Positions 1-8,775 of a stretch of 64,000 nucleotides of DNA are shown in pieces. Position 1 is the first letter of the stretch; each line of letters starts with the position of its first letter. The notes beneath the pieces are model-generated. The model had not been told where the DNA came from and did no database searches. It saw nothing but the letters and a program-made list of their open reading frames with translations. The DNA is from Pseudomonas frederiksbergensis (GTDB lineage: Bacteria; Pseudomonadota; Gammaproteobacteria; Pseudomonadales; Pseudomonadaceae), in assembly GCF_003732275.1 (NCBI RefSeq), contig NZ_MOBM01000039.1, positions 248,001 to 312,000 of the forward strand. Direction: 5' to 3'. The translations under genes and the position numbers were made by a program.

Positions 1-555
1 GTGCTGATTCTGCCGCTGCTGTTCGTGGTGCATTACCACTTCCCGAAACTCGACGCATTGATGAACATCCTGATCCTGCTGCCCTTCGCGGTGCCGCCGG
101 TGGTGTCGTCGGTGGGGCTGTTGCAGCTTTACGGTTCGGGGCCGTTCGCGATGGTTGGCACGCCGTGGATTCTGATCGGTTGCTACTTCACCGTGGCGCT
201 GCCGTTCATGTACCGGGCGATCACCAACAACCTGCAAGCGATCAACCTGCGCGACCTGATGGACGCCGCGCAACTGCTCGGCGCCAGCACTTGGCAAGCG
301 GCATTTTTGGTGGTGCTGCCGAACCTGCGCAAGGGTTTGATGGTGGCGTTGCTGCTGTCGTTCTCGTTCCTGTTCGGTGAGTTTGTGTTCGCCAACATTC
401 TCGTCGGCACCCGTTACGAAACCCTGCAGGTCTACCTCAACAATATGCGTAACAGCAGCGGCCACTTCACCAGTGCGCTGGTGATCTCCTATTTCTTCTT
501 TGTGCTGGTTCTGACCTGGGCTGCCAATATCTTGAACAAGGACAAAAGCGAATGA
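1..555 (+). CDS. ABC transporter permease, 5'-truncated by the window edge
   Basis: This is the C-terminal 184 residues of an inner-membrane permease of the polyamine/iron type of binding-protein-dependent importers. Several hydrophobic segments are visible, together with the cytoplasmic EAA loop (DAAQLLGASTWQAAFLVVLP, about residues 81-100) that docks on the ATPase. The GTG at base 1 is only the first codon in the window, so the true start lies upstream. The stop overlaps the start of the ATPase gene (ATGA), showing translational coupling. The substrate cannot be read from the sequence. The missing upstream genes, probably a binding protein and a second permease, would decide it. Confidence 0.9.
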   Translation: MLILPLLFVVHYHFPKLDALMNILILLPFAVPPVVSSVGLLQLYGSGPFAMVGTPWILIGCYFTVALPFMYRAITNNLQAINLRDLMDAAQLLGASTWQAAFLVVLPNLRKGLMVALLLSFSFLFGEFVFANILVGTRYETLQVYLNNMRNSSGHFTSALVISYFFFVLVLTWAANILNKDKSE

Positions 556-1541
556 GCTATGTCAGCGTCCAACATCTACAGAAAAACTACGCCGGCACCA
601 CGGTGTTCAGCGACATCAACTGCGAAGTCAAAAAAGGTGAATTCGTTACCCTTCTAGGCCCGTCCGGTTGCGGCAAGTCCACCCTGCTGCGCTGCATCGC
701 CGGCCTGACCTCGGTGGACGGCGGCAAGATTCTGCTGGAGGATCAGGACCTCGTCCCGCTGAGCCCGCAAAAACGCGGGATCGGCATGGTGTTCCAGAGT
801 TATGCGCTGTTCCCGAACATGACCGTGGAGCAGAACGTCGCCTTCGGTTTGCGCATGCAGAAGGTCAACGCCGACGACAGCCACAAGCGCGTCGCCGAAG
901 TACTGACACTGGTGGAGCTCAATGACTTCGCCGCCCGTTACCCGCATCAACTGTCCGGTGGCCAGTGCCAACGTGTCGCCTTGGCTCGCTCGCTGGTGAC
1001 CCGGCCTCGGTTGTTGTTGCTGGATGAGCCGCTGTCGGCGCTGGACGCGCGGATTCGCAAGCACCTGCGCGAACAGATCCGTCAGATCCAGCGCGAACTG
1101 GGGCTGACCACGATCTTCGTCACTCACGATCAGGAAGAAGCCCTGACCATGTCTGACCGAATCTTCCTGATGAATCAGGGAAAGATCGTACAAAGCGGCG
1201 ATGCCGAAACTCTCTACACCGCGCCAGTCGATGTTTTTGCCGCAGGCTTCATCGGCAACTACAACCTGCTGGACGCCGACAGCGCGACGAGACTGTTGCA
1301 ACGACCGATCACCCATCGCCTCGCCATTCGCCCGGAAGCCATTGAACTGAGCCTGAACGGCGCACTCGACGCGCAGATTCGCAGCCACAGCCTGTTGGGC
1401 AACGTGATTCGCTACCGGGTCGAAGCCCGGGGCGTGGAATTGGTGGTGGATGTGCTGAACCGTTCGGCGGCCGACCTGCATCCCGATGGTCAGCGCCTGG
1501 CGCTTTCCATCGATCCGACGGCCCTGTGTGAGGTAGCCTGA
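552..1541 (+). CDS. ABC transporter ATP-binding protein, polyamine/iron type
   Basis: A 329-residue ATPase that powers the permease encoded just upstream. Walker A is GPSGCGKST (about residue 36), the signature is LSGGQCQR, Walker B is LLLLDEP, and the H-loop is FVTHDQEEA. The C-terminal third, after about residue 240, resembles the TOBE-like regulatory domain of the PotA/FbpC/CysA group. Length is normal for that group. Its start overlaps the permease stop by four bases. A HAD phosphatase follows after 34 bases and is probably co-transcribed, as happens with several Pseudomonas importers of phosphorylated or amine compounds. The substrate remains undetermined. Confidence 0.93.
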   Translation: MSYVSVQHLQKNYAGTTVFSDINCEVKKGEFVTLLGPSGCGKSTLLRCIAGLTSVDGGKILLEDQDLVPLSPQKRGIGMVFQSYALFPNMTVEQNVAFGLRMQKVNADDSHKRVAEVLTLVELNDFAARYPHQLSGGQCQRVALARSLVTRPRLLLLDEPLSALDARIRKHLREQIRQIQRELGLTTIFVTHDQEEALTMSDRIFLMNQGKIVQSGDAETLYTAPVDVFAAGFIGNYNLLDADSATRLLQRPITHRLAIRPEAIELSLNGALDAQIRSHSLLGNVIRYRVEARGVELVVDVLNRSAADLHPDGQRLALSIDPTALCEVA

Positions 1542-1575
1542 TGACTTTGCTGATGTTGAAGAGAGAACTGCACTG

Positions 1576-2229
1576 ATGGCCCTGGCAATTTTTGATCTGG
1601 ACGAAACCCTGATCCACGGCGACTGCGCCACCCTCTGGAGCGAGCAAATGGGTCGACTGGGCTGGGTCGATCCCGAGTCGTTCATGCGTCAGAACAACGA
1701 ACTGATGGACGCTTACAGCCACGGCAAGTTGCGGATGGAGGAGTACATGACCTTCAGTCTGGAACCGATGATCGGTCGCACGCCGGAAGAGCTCGAGCAC
1801 TTGGTGGCACCGTGGGTGGAAGACTTCATCGAGCCGATCATCTTCAGCGACGCCACCAAAGCCATTGCCGCCCACCGCAAGGCCGGCGACCGGATTCTGG
1901 TGATCTCGGCCTCGGGCACGCATTTGGTCAAGCCGATTGCCGACCGTCTGGGCATCGACGAGATTCTCGGCATTGAGCTGGAACTGCTGCACGGGGTGTA
2001 CAGCGGCAATACCGTTGGCACGTTGACCTACCGCGAAGGCAAGATCACCCGGTTGCTGGAATGGCTGGATGCCGAAGAGGAAAACCTGGAAGGCGCGAGT
2101 TTCTATTCCGACTCACGCAACGATTTGCCGCTGCTGCTGAAGGTGGATTTCCCACACGTGGTGAACCCGGATCCGGTGCTGCTCGAACACGCCGAAAAGG
2201 CCGGCTGGCCGATCCATATCTGGAAATAA
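1576..2229 (+). CDS. HAD superfamily hydrolase, subclass IB (phosphoserine phosphatase-like)
   Basis: A 217-residue cytoplasmic phosphatase. HAD motif I is DLDETLIHGD near the N-terminus, with Asp7 as the nucleophile and Asp9 as the acid/base. Motif II is VISASGTH (Ser/Thr), and motif IV is FYSDSRNDLPLL with its paired acidic residues. The helical cap between motifs I and II fits subclass IB, which contains SerB and related small-metabolite phosphatases. It lies directly downstream of the importer ATPase, so it may dephosphorylate something brought in by that system. That link is inference from position only. It is followed by a large perfect inverted repeat. Confidence 0.88.
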   Translation: MALAIFDLDETLIHGDCATLWSEQMGRLGWVDPESFMRQNNELMDAYSHGKLRMEEYMTFSLEPMIGRTPEELEHLVAPWVEDFIEPIIFSDATKAIAAHRKAGDRILVISASGTHLVKPIADRLGIDEILGIELELLHGVYSGNTVGTLTYREGKITRLLEWLDAEEENLEGASFYSDSRNDLPLLLKVDFPHVVNPDPVLLEHAEKAGWPIHIWK

Positions 2230-2233
2230 AAGC

Positions 2234-2326
2234 AAAAGATCGCAGCCTCGCTTCGCTCGACAGCTCCTACAAATGGATTGCTTACACCTGTAGGAGCTGT
2301 CGAGCGAAGCGAGGCTGCGATCTTTT
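2234..2326. repeat. Inverted REP pair, family B (GATCGCAGCC type), perfect 37-bp arms
   Basis: The arms at 2234-2270 and 2290-2326 are exact reverse complements, with a 19-base loop. The outer AAAAGATCGCAGCC and inner GAGCTCCTAC-like ends recur at 27007 and 45833, which makes this a dispersed family. The middle of each arm (CTCGCTTCGCTCGACAG) differs from the other two copies. It lies between convergent genes, where a hairpin can end transcription from either side. Confidence 0.9.
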
Positions 2327-2342
2327 GGCTGCCAACCTGATT

Positions 2343-3305
2343 TCAGGTCAGGCTTTCATCAATCACCAACACCAACTTGCCCGACACCTTATTGGCCGCC
2401 AGTTCCGCAAACGCCGCTTCGGCATCCTTGATCGCAAACGTCTTGGCCAGTTGCGGGCTCAAACGCCCTTCGGCAAACAGCGGCCAGACATGCTGGCCAA
2501 GATCGCTGAACAAATCGGCCTTGAACTGCTCGTCGCGACTGCGCAGGGTCGAACCCAGCAGTTGCACGCGTTTGGCCAACACCTGCGCCAGATCCAGCTG
2601 CGCCTCACGACCGCCCATCAAGCCGATCAGCACCCAACGTCCATCGCGAGCCAGCAGTTTGAGGTTCAACGCTGCATAGTTGCCACCCACCGGGTCGAGG
2701 ATTACGTCGAACGGCGCAAGATCATTCAAGCTATCCAGATCGCCATTGCGCACTACCCCGCCCTGCGCACCCAACGCTTCGCAGTAAGCCAGACGCTCGG
2801 CAGAACCGACGCTGACCCAGCACGGGTTACCAAACGCCTTGCACAGCTGAATGGCAGCTGAACCGATTCCACTCGCCCCGGCGTGCAGGAGAACTTTCTC
2901 ACCCGGTTTGAGCGCAGCCAGTTGAAACAAATTCAGCCAAACGGTCGCATACACTTCCGGCAATGCTGCCGCCTCGGCCAGAGACAAACCTTCGGGAACC
3001 GGCAACACATGCCGTCCGTCGACAACTACCTCTTCGGCCATCCCGCCCCCGGCCAGCAAGGCGCAAACCCGATCACCCACTTGCCAGGATGAGCCCGGGC
3101 CGACCTCGCTGATCACCCCGGAACACTCAAGACCCAGTACTTGACTGGCCCCCGGCGGTGGCGGGTAAAGTCCTGCTTTCTGTAACAAATCGGCGCGATT
3201 GAGTCCTGCTGCCGCTACTCGGATGCGAACTTGTCCTACATCGCACGTAGGACTCGGCTCTTCAACCCACTCCACTCGCCCCTCAACGCCTTGCAATGCT
3301 TTCAC
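2343..3305 (-). CDS. NAD(P)H-quinone oxidoreductase, MDR superfamily (QOR/PIG3-like)
   Basis: A 320-residue cytoplasmic reductase of the zinc-free quinone oxidoreductase branch. The N-terminal GroES-like fold carries LNRADLLQKAGLYPPPPG, a family hallmark, and ends in a GLECSGV segment. The Rossmann half has the nucleotide motif HAGASGIGSAAIQLCK (about residues 141-156). No zinc-ligand cluster is seen. A GTG start at 3305 is preceded by GGAGG five bases upstream, which decides the start. It is divergent from prc. Likely role is one-electron-safe reduction of quinones or enones, inferred from the family. Confidence 0.9.
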   Translation of the reverse strand: MKALQGVEGRVEWVEEPSPTCDVGQVRIRVAAAGLNRADLLQKAGLYPPPPGASQVLGLECSGVISEVGPGSSWQVGDRVCALLAGGGMAEEVVVDGRHVLPVPEGLSLAEAAALPEVYATVWLNLFQLAALKPGEKVLLHAGASGIGSAAIQLCKAFGNPCWVSVGSAERLAYCEALGAQGGVVRNGDLDSLNDLAPFDVILDPVGGNYAALNLKLLARDGRWVLIGLMGGREAQLDLAQVLAKRVQLLGSTLRSRDEQFKADLFSDLGQHVWPLFAEGRLSPQLAKTFAIKDAEAAFAELAANKVSGKLVLVIDESLT

Positions 3306-3331
3306 AGTGCCTCCATAGTGAGTCTGGACTG

Positions 3332-3359
3332 AGCCCGAAGCTGTAGCGCCGGGCTTTTT
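3332..3359 (+). terminator. Terminator-like hairpin in the prc leader
   Basis: AGCCCG (3332-3337) pairs with CGGGCT (3350-3355) and is followed by five T. It points along + although no + gene ends here. It could be a remnant, an attenuator ahead of prc, or the end of a very short transcript from the possible promoter at 3291-3319. Confidence 0.45.
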
Positions 3360-3410
3360 GCATTATGCGACCGGTCCTTGTGGATCCGGCGACTTCAAAG
3401 ACGGCCTAAT

Positions 3411-5525
3411 ATGCGTTATCAATTGTCCCCGCGTCGAATCAGCATGAAGCATCTGCTCCCCAGCACCGCCCTCGCTCTTGTCATTGGTCTCGGTCTTTTG
3501 CCGATGTCGAGCAATTCGTTCGCAGCCAACAGCTGGGACAAGCTTCAGCCCGATCGTGATGAAGTCATCGCCAGTCTGAACGTCGTCGAGTTGCTCAAGC
3601 GTCACCATTACAGCAAACCACCGCTCGACGATGCACGCTCCGCGATCATCTACGACAGCTATATCAAGCTGCTGGATCCATCGCGCAGCTACTTCATGGC
3701 CAGCGATATTGCCGAATTCGACAAATGGAAAACCCAGTTTGACGACTTCCTCAAAAGCGGCGACCTGAACGCCGGGTTCACCATCTACAAGCGCTACCTG
3801 GACCGCGTCAAGGCGCGTCTGGACTTTGCCCTTGCCGAGCTGAACAAAGGCGTCGACAAGATCGATTTCACCACCAAGGAAACCTTGCTGGTCGATCGAA
3901 AGGATGCCCCTTGGCTCAAGACCCCCGCAGAACTGGACGACCTGTGGCGCAAACGCGTCAAGGACGAAGTGCTGCGGATGAAGATCTCCGGCAAAGAGTC
4001 GAAGCAGATTCAGGAAACCTTGACCAAGCGTTACAAGAATCAGCTGACGCGTCTGGACCAGACCCGTGCGGAAGACATCTTCCAGGCATACATCAACACC
4101 TTTGCCATGTCCTACGACCCGCACACCAACTATCTGTCGCCGGATAACGCGGAAAACTTCGACATCAACATGAGCCTGTCCCTCGAGGGCATCGGCGCCG
4201 TGTTGCAGAGCGATAACGATCAAGTGAAAGTCGTGCGCCTGGTGCCTGCCGGCCCGGCCGACAAGACCAAGCAGGTTGCACCGGCCGACAAGATCATCGG
4301 CGTGGCCCAGGGCAACAAAGAGATGGTCGACGTGGTCGGCTGGCGCCTGGACGAAGTGGTCAAGCTGATTCGTGGGCCGAAAGGCACCGTGGTGCGCCTG
4401 GAAGTGATTCCGGCCAGCAATGCGCCGAACGACCAGACCACCAAGATCGTGCCGATCACCCGCGAAGCGGTGAAGCTCGAAGACCAGGCGGTGAAGAAGT
4501 CGGTCCTCAACCTCAAGCAGGATGGCAAGGACTACAAGCTCGGCGTCATCGAGATCCCGGCCTTCTACCTGGACTTCAAGGCCTTCCGTGCCGGCGATCC
4601 GGACTACAAGAGCACCACCCGCGACGTCAAGAAGCTGCTGACCGAGCTGCAGAAAGACAAGGTCGACGGCGTGGTCATCGATCTGCGCAACAACGGCGGC
4701 GGTTCCTTGCAGGAAGCCACAGAGCTGACCAGTCTGTTCATCGACAAAGGTCCGACCGTACTGGTGCGTAACGCCGACGGCCGGGTCGATGTACTGGAAG
4801 ATGAAAACCCGGGCGCATTCTACAAAGGCCCGATGGCGTTGCTGGTCAACCGTTTGTCCGCCTCGGCTTCGGAGATTTTCGCCGGCGCCATGCAGGACTA
4901 CCACCGCGCACTGATCATCGGCGGCCAGACCTTCGGTAAAGGCACCGTGCAGACCATTCAGCCGCTGAACCATGGCGAACTGAAACTGACCCTGGCCAAG
5001 TTCTACCGGGTTTCCGGCCAGAGCACCCAGCATCAGGGCGTGCTGCCGGACATCGACTACCCGTCGATCATCGACACCAAGGAAATCGGTGAAAGCGCCC
5101 TGCCGGAAGCCATGCCATGGGATACCATTCGTGCGGCCATCAAGCCTGCGCTTGACCCGTTCAAACCGTACATCACGCAGCTCAAGTCCGAGCATGACGT
5201 GCGCACGGCCAAGGACGCGGAGTTCGTGTTCATCCGCGACAAACTGGCCCTGGCGCAGAAGTTGATGAGCGAAAAAACCGTCAGCCTCAATGAGGCCGAC
5301 CGTCGCGCACAACATGCCGATATCGAAGCCAAGCAGCTTGTCATGGAAAACATCCGTCGCAAGGCCAAGGGCGAAGAGCCGCTCAAAGAGTTGAAGAAAG
5401 AAGACGAGGATGCCATCGCGGCGGAGCAGGACAAGACCAAGCCAGAAGACGATGCCTACCTGAGCGAGACCGGGCGGATTCTGCTGGATTACTTGAAACT
5501 CAACACCGCGGTTGCCAAGCATTAA
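3411..5525 (+). CDS. prc: Tail-specific (carboxy-terminal processing) periplasmic protease Prc
   Basis: A 704-residue S41 protease that degrades or processes periplasmic proteins from their C-termini. A signal peptide is seen at MKHLLPSTALALVIG with cleavage near SFAAN. The order is N-terminal helical domain, PDZ domain (about residues 250-320), catalytic domain, and a charged C-terminal domain. The serine nucleophile is in RLSASASEIFAGAMQDY and the general-base lysine in QTFGKGTVQ, as in E. coli Prc. The start is uncertain: ATG 3411 gives 704 residues, and ATG 3444 gives 693 and a more compact signal peptide. Neither has a convincing ribosome site. A strong terminator follows. Confidence 0.95.
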   Translation: MRYQLSPRRISMKHLLPSTALALVIGLGLLPMSSNSFAANSWDKLQPDRDEVIASLNVVELLKRHHYSKPPLDDARSAIIYDSYIKLLDPSRSYFMASDIAEFDKWKTQFDDFLKSGDLNAGFTIYKRYLDRVKARLDFALAELNKGVDKIDFTTKETLLVDRKDAPWLKTPAELDDLWRKRVKDEVLRMKISGKESKQIQETLTKRYKNQLTRLDQTRAEDIFQAYINTFAMSYDPHTNYLSPDNAENFDINMSLSLEGIGAVLQSDNDQVKVVRLVPAGPADKTKQVAPADKIIGVAQGNKEMVDVVGWRLDEVVKLIRGPKGTVVRLEVIPASNAPNDQTTKIVPITREAVKLEDQAVKKSVLNLKQDGKDYKLGVIEIPAFYLDFKAFRAGDPDYKSTTRDVKKLLTELQKDKVDGVVIDLRNNGGGSLQEATELTSLFIDKGPTVLVRNADGRVDVLEDENPGAFYKGPMALLVNRLSASASEIFAGAMQDYHRALIIGGQTFGKGTVQTIQPLNHGELKLTLAKFYRVSGQSTQHQGVLPDIDYPSIIDTKEIGESALPEAMPWDTIRAAIKPALDPFKPYITQLKSEHDVRTAKDAEFVFIRDKLALAQKLMSEKTVSLNEADRRAQHADIEAKQLVMENIRRKAKGEEPLKELKKEDEDAIAAEQDKTKPEDDAYLSETGRILLDYLKLNTAVAKH

Positions 5526-5608
5526 GTTATTACAACCAAAATGATGGCAATTTAATGCCAACGCTCCCCGGAGCGTCATCAAACAGTCATCATTCTGTCG
5601 TGAAATAC

Positions 5609-5654
5609 AGGACTGGGCGTGCTCTTTAACGAGTGTACGCCCAGTCCTTTTTTT
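5609..5654 (+). terminator. Intrinsic terminator after prc
   Basis: AGGACTGGGCGT (5609-5620) pairs perfectly with ACGCCCAGTCCT (5637-5648) and is followed by a run of T. Confidence 0.9.
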
Positions 5655-5670
5655 ATCGCCAGAGAACGCC

Positions 5671-7391
5671 ATGACCACGACCGAACAGCTGAGTGCCTTG
5701 AGCTCGATACTGACTCAAAGCGGTTTGCACAGCCTGTTCCAGCCAATCATTTCCCTCTCCGAACGATGCATCATCGGTTACGAAGCCCTCAGCCGTGGCC
5801 CCTCCAATAGTGCGCTGCACTCCCCCATCGCCCCCGTTTCAATGAACAGCAACTGCCCGGCAAACTCTTCCTCAATGTATCCCCGGAATCCCTGCTCGAA
5901 GCCGCCCACCAACCCGGACGCACTCTGCAACTGCTGCAGGATTTCGGCATACCACCGAGCCAGGTGGTGATCGAACTCACCGAACAGACACCGACCGACG
6001 ATTTCCAGTTGCTGCAAACCGCCCTGCATCACTATCGCGCGATGGGTTTTTCCATTGCGCTGGATGATCTGGGTGCGGGCTATTCGAGCTTGCGGCTCTG
6101 GTCTGAATTGCGCCCGGATTACGTCAAGATCGATCGGCACTTTATCGACGGCATTCACCAGGACGCGCTCAAGCGTGAGTTCGTCGGCTCGATCCTGCAG
6201 ATCGCCAAGGCTTCGCGGGCAAAAGTGATCGCCGAAGGCATCGAATTGCCGGAAGAACTGGCGGTATTGACCGAAATGGGCGTCGATCTGGTCCAGGGTT
6301 ATCTGCTCTGCCGGCCCCAGGAGCACCCACCTCGCGATGCTCGAACCTTGATGCCCAAAAAAGACAGCACTGCGGTGGCTCTGAACGATGAAGTCAGTGA
6401 CCTCAGTGCCCTGCTCAACGACCAACCGGCGGTGACCAACGACACCCCGACCGCCACCGTGCTGGAAGCCTTCCGCCGCCAGGCCAACCTGAACTCCCTG
6501 GCGGTGCTCGACGAACAGGGCCAGCCCTGCGGCATCGTCCACCGTCATTCGCTCTCGGATGCCCTGCTCAAGCCCTTTGCCACCGACCTGTTCGCCCGCA
6601 AGCCCATCAGCCGCTTGATGAGCGACGACTTCCTCGCCGTGGAGCTGAGCCAGTCGCTGCAACAGGTCAGCCGCCTGATCACCAGCCGCGCCCGTCAGCG
6701 CATCGAAGAAGACTTCATCATCACCCTCAACGGCGGCTATCTGGGGTTGGGCCGAGTGATCGACGTGCTCAAGCTGATTACCGAACTGAAAATCCAGCAA
6801 GCCCGCTACGCCAACCCGCTCACCCTGCTGCCGGGCAACGTACCGATCCAGCAGTGCCTGACACGGCTGCTGCAACAGGAACGGGAATCGGTGATCTGCT
6901 ACGTGGACATCGACAGCTTCAAACCCTTCAACGACATCTACGGCTACGGTCGCGGGGATGAAGTCCTACTGTGCCTGGCGCAATGCCTGAACGATCGCGT
7001 CGACCCTTCCCGCGATTTCGTCGGCCATATCGGCGGCGATGACTTCCTGCTGGTACTCGGCCCGGAAGACTGGCGCAAGCGCCTGAATCAACTGCTGGAT
7101 GACTTCCACAGCCAATGCCGACGCTTCTATCGTAGCGAACACCTGGAAGCCGGCTGCTTCATCGCTCCCAATCGCCAGGGCATAAGGCAAGAGTTTCCAT
7201 TGCTGTCGCTGTCCATCGGCGTGGTGCATTTGCATCCACAGGCCTGCGGACAACTCGATGCGAGCCAGTTGGCGGAAATGGCATCACAGGCCAAGCATCA
7301 CGCGAAGAATGTGCCGGGGTATAGCGTGCATGTGATTGATAGCTTGGCGGTGCCTGTCGTCGAAGAGGCACTGATCTCAGGTCATCGGTGA
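5671..7391 (+). pseudogene. Broken EAL-CBS-GGDEF cyclic-di-GMP protein
   Basis: A c-di-GMP turnover gene interrupted near 5811-5835. The first frame (5671 on) encodes the start of an EAL domain with YEALSRG, then shifts. The remainder continues one frame earlier with NEQQLPGKLFLNVSPESL, DDLGAGYSSLRLWSELRPDY, two CBS-like repeats (about 6420-6780), and a GGDEF domain reading HIGGDDF (GGDDF in place of GGDEF). Intact relatives have roughly 25 more residues between EALxR and NVSP, so the break looks like a small deletion whose length is not a multiple of three. The downstream frame is open only from 5811, after a TAG at 5808. A shorter product could start at GTG 5964 but would lack the EAL motif. 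A sequencing error cannot explain the missing residues alone. Confidence 0.75.
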
Positions 7392-7408
7392 TCTTTTGAT
7401 CTTGCTCT

Positions 7409-7540
7409 TGTGGTGAGGGAGCTTGCTCCCGTTCGACTGCGCAGCAGTCGCCAAACCAAACACTGCGGTATGCCTGAAAAACCGGATGTCAGGTTTTGGG
7501 GCTGCTGCGCAGCCCAGCGGGAGCAAGCTCCCTCGCCACA
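7409..7540. repeat. Inverted REP-like pair, variant of family A
   Basis: TGTGGTGAGGGAGCTTGCTC and its continuation (7409-7431) pairs with the complementary arm at 7518-7540. A second inner stem is formed around GACTGCGCAGCAGTCG and GGCTGCTGCGCAGCC. The core differs from the other family A copies (GGGAGCTTGCTCCC instead of GGGAGCGAGCCTGCTC). Confidence 0.75.
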
Positions 7541-7555
7541 AAAACCCGCGCGACG

Positions 7556-7879
7556 CTACTCCGAAGGCCGAGCCCGCAACCGTCGCCCAATCACATCCAG
7601 CACATCACACCCATCGCGCAGTGGAATGGCACAGAGCAAGGCAAAGTCGCTGAGTATCGTCGAATCACACTCGACTGAGCCGCGCATGGATAGGTTCTCA
7701 AGCACCTGGGTGACGGCACGAATTCGATAGCTGGCGGCGTCGGTCAAGATATCGAGTGGCGCGTGGGTATCGACGAACAGGGTGGGCATGTCGGTGCAGT
7801 TGCTGGTGAGCGCCATGAAGCGGCTTTTGGGGTGGGGAATTGGTTTTTCGTAGGGTGGATCAGGGGTAATTGCCGTCAT
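7556..7879 (-). CDS. Small Pseudomonas-type protein resembling DUF3077/DUF6124
   Basis: A 107-residue protein beginning MTAITPDPPYEK. The central TLFVDTHAPLDILTDAASYR followed by a hydrophobic helix matches the pattern of DUF3077-like proteins common in Pseudomonas, where a short strand with L-F-V-x precedes an 'xxLxxAS' helix. The function is unknown. The frame extends upstream to 7927, but ATG 7879 has an AGGA at a suitable distance, and the upstream extension reads through the structured leader. There is no visible signal peptide. The elaborate leader immediately upstream suggests tight post-transcriptional control. Confidence 0.65.
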   Translation of the reverse strand: MTAITPDPPYEKPIPHPKSRFMALTSNCTDMPTLFVDTHAPLDILTDAASYRIRAVTQVLENLSMRGSVECDSTILSDFALLCAIPLRDGCDVLDVIGRRLRARPSE

Positions 7880-7888
7880 TATTTGATT

Positions 7889-8107
7889 CCTAACGTATGG
7901 ATTGGAGCCGCCAGAAATCACTTCCACGCAATAGGTGGCGGCTGTACGCAGGTGTGGAAGACCAGGACGTTAGGCACCTGGCGCACTCGAAAGCGCCCCG
8001 CGCACAGCCACCATAAAACACAGACGATAAAAAACGCCGAACTGGTGGCGCTTGATGCGCCTAACGATAGAAGGGCTTCCACGCCCTGTCACTGAATTTG
8101 CAGTGAC
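7889..8107 (-). ncRNA. C4-antisense-like structured leader with a tiny ORF
   Basis: Read on the minus strand in order: a GTCACTG hairpin (8088-8107), a stem AGGGC/GCCCT holding GTGGAAG in its loop (8072-8087), CGTTAGG (8060-8066), a short ORF that could encode MVAVRGALSSAPGA (8014-7970), ACGTTAGG's complement, then CTTCCAC, AGCCGCC, GTGGAAG and GGCGGCT, and finally CGTTAGGA as the ribosome site of the 7556-7879 gene. On the + strand the pairs interleave: AGCCGCC 7906, CTTCCAC 7921, GGCGGCT 7937, GTGGAAG 7954, so the stems exclude each other or form a pseudoknot. This layout recalls phage P1 C4-icd-ant. No gene is seen in the rest of 7880-8367 apart from a terminator. Confidence 0.45.
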
Positions 8108-8312
8108 AACCCCAAGACTATCGATGGAGCGCATCGCGCACCAGTTCATGCAAACAGCTACAACTTGAAGGAAATCTCCGATGGATCTGCCCGGCAATAA
8201 ACGCGCGAGACTTTGCGGGGGATCGATCAGGAAAGAAGTCAGGAAAGGATGATGTTGATGTGGGGCGATTCGCTAATGATCACTCCATTAATCAACAAGC
8301 AGGTAAAAACGC

Positions 8313-8345
8313 AAACGTGGCGGAAGGTTTCCCTCACGCCACGTT
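8313..8345 (-). terminator. Terminator after the Sel1 operon
   Basis: AAACGTGGCG (8313-8322) pairs with CGCCACGTT (8337-8345). On the minus strand it is followed by TTTGCGTTTTT. It lies just beyond the stop of the Sel1 gene. Confidence 0.7.
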
Positions 8346-8367
8346 CGTTTGTCAGACACACAATGGT

Positions 8368-8775
8368 TTAATCTGCAGAACCACGAGACGCCAATTCTTT
8401 CAATTTGATCTCAGCCAGCGGATGCCCGGCCTTCGCCGCCATTTCCCACCAGCGAGCGGCTTCAACCGGATCCGGCGCCTTGCTCGGCGTTCCCGCGAGG
8501 CTGATCACGCCAACCTGATAGGCCGCCTTGCCATCCCCCGCCAAAGCCGCCAGGCGCAGTAATCGCACCCCCTCCTCGCGTGCCCCAAGACCGACGCCGC
8601 GAAAGGTCAGAATGTGGCCGTAGAAGCTCTGGGCGCCGACATCACCCAGGTTCGCCATGCGGGCGAACTGGCCCTCAAGCCAACTCCAGCCTCGCGGCTG
8701 ACGCACAAACCACGACCAGTGGAACAACCGGCGAGCCAGCCAGTAACTGGCCCGCGCCTTGAGTCGTAAAAACAC
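8368..8775 (-). CDS. Sel1-repeat (SLR) protein
   Basis: A 135-residue helical repeat protein. The C-terminal half contains two Sel1-like repeats, recognisable in LLRLAALAGDGKAAYQVGV and AARWWEMAAKAGHPLAEIKL. These form TPR-like hairpins used for protein contacts. The N-terminus is basic and aromatic (residues 1-30), and could lie at the membrane. The GTG start follows the TGA of the upstream gene with no gap (TGAGTG), so translation is probably coupled. It is the last gene of a three-gene operon with an XRE-type regulator and an unknown protein. The partner is unknown. Confidence 0.75.
   Translation of the reverse strand: MFLRLKARASYWLARRLFHWSWFVRQPRGWSWLEGQFARMANLGDVGAQSFYGHILTFRGVGLGAREEGVRLLRLAALAGDGKAAYQVGVISLAGTPSKAPDPVEAARWWEMAAKAGHPLAEIKLKELASRGSAD

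Noticed and set aside
654..1685. 343-residue open frame antisense to the ABC ATPase
   Set aside because: Shadow frame in high-GC coding sequence, with no start signal or recognisable domain.
2061..2861. 266-residue + frame across the REP pair and the oxidoreductase
   Set aside because: It crosses an inverted repeat and is antisense to a well-supported gene.
3363..5678. 771-residue open frame antisense to prc
   Set aside because: It mirrors the codon bias of a GC-rich gene, lacks a family pattern and a ribosome site, and covers a certain gene.
7423..7730. Several short + frames after the broken EAL-GGDEF gene
   Set aside because: They run through a REP-like repeat or opposite the DUF3077-like gene.
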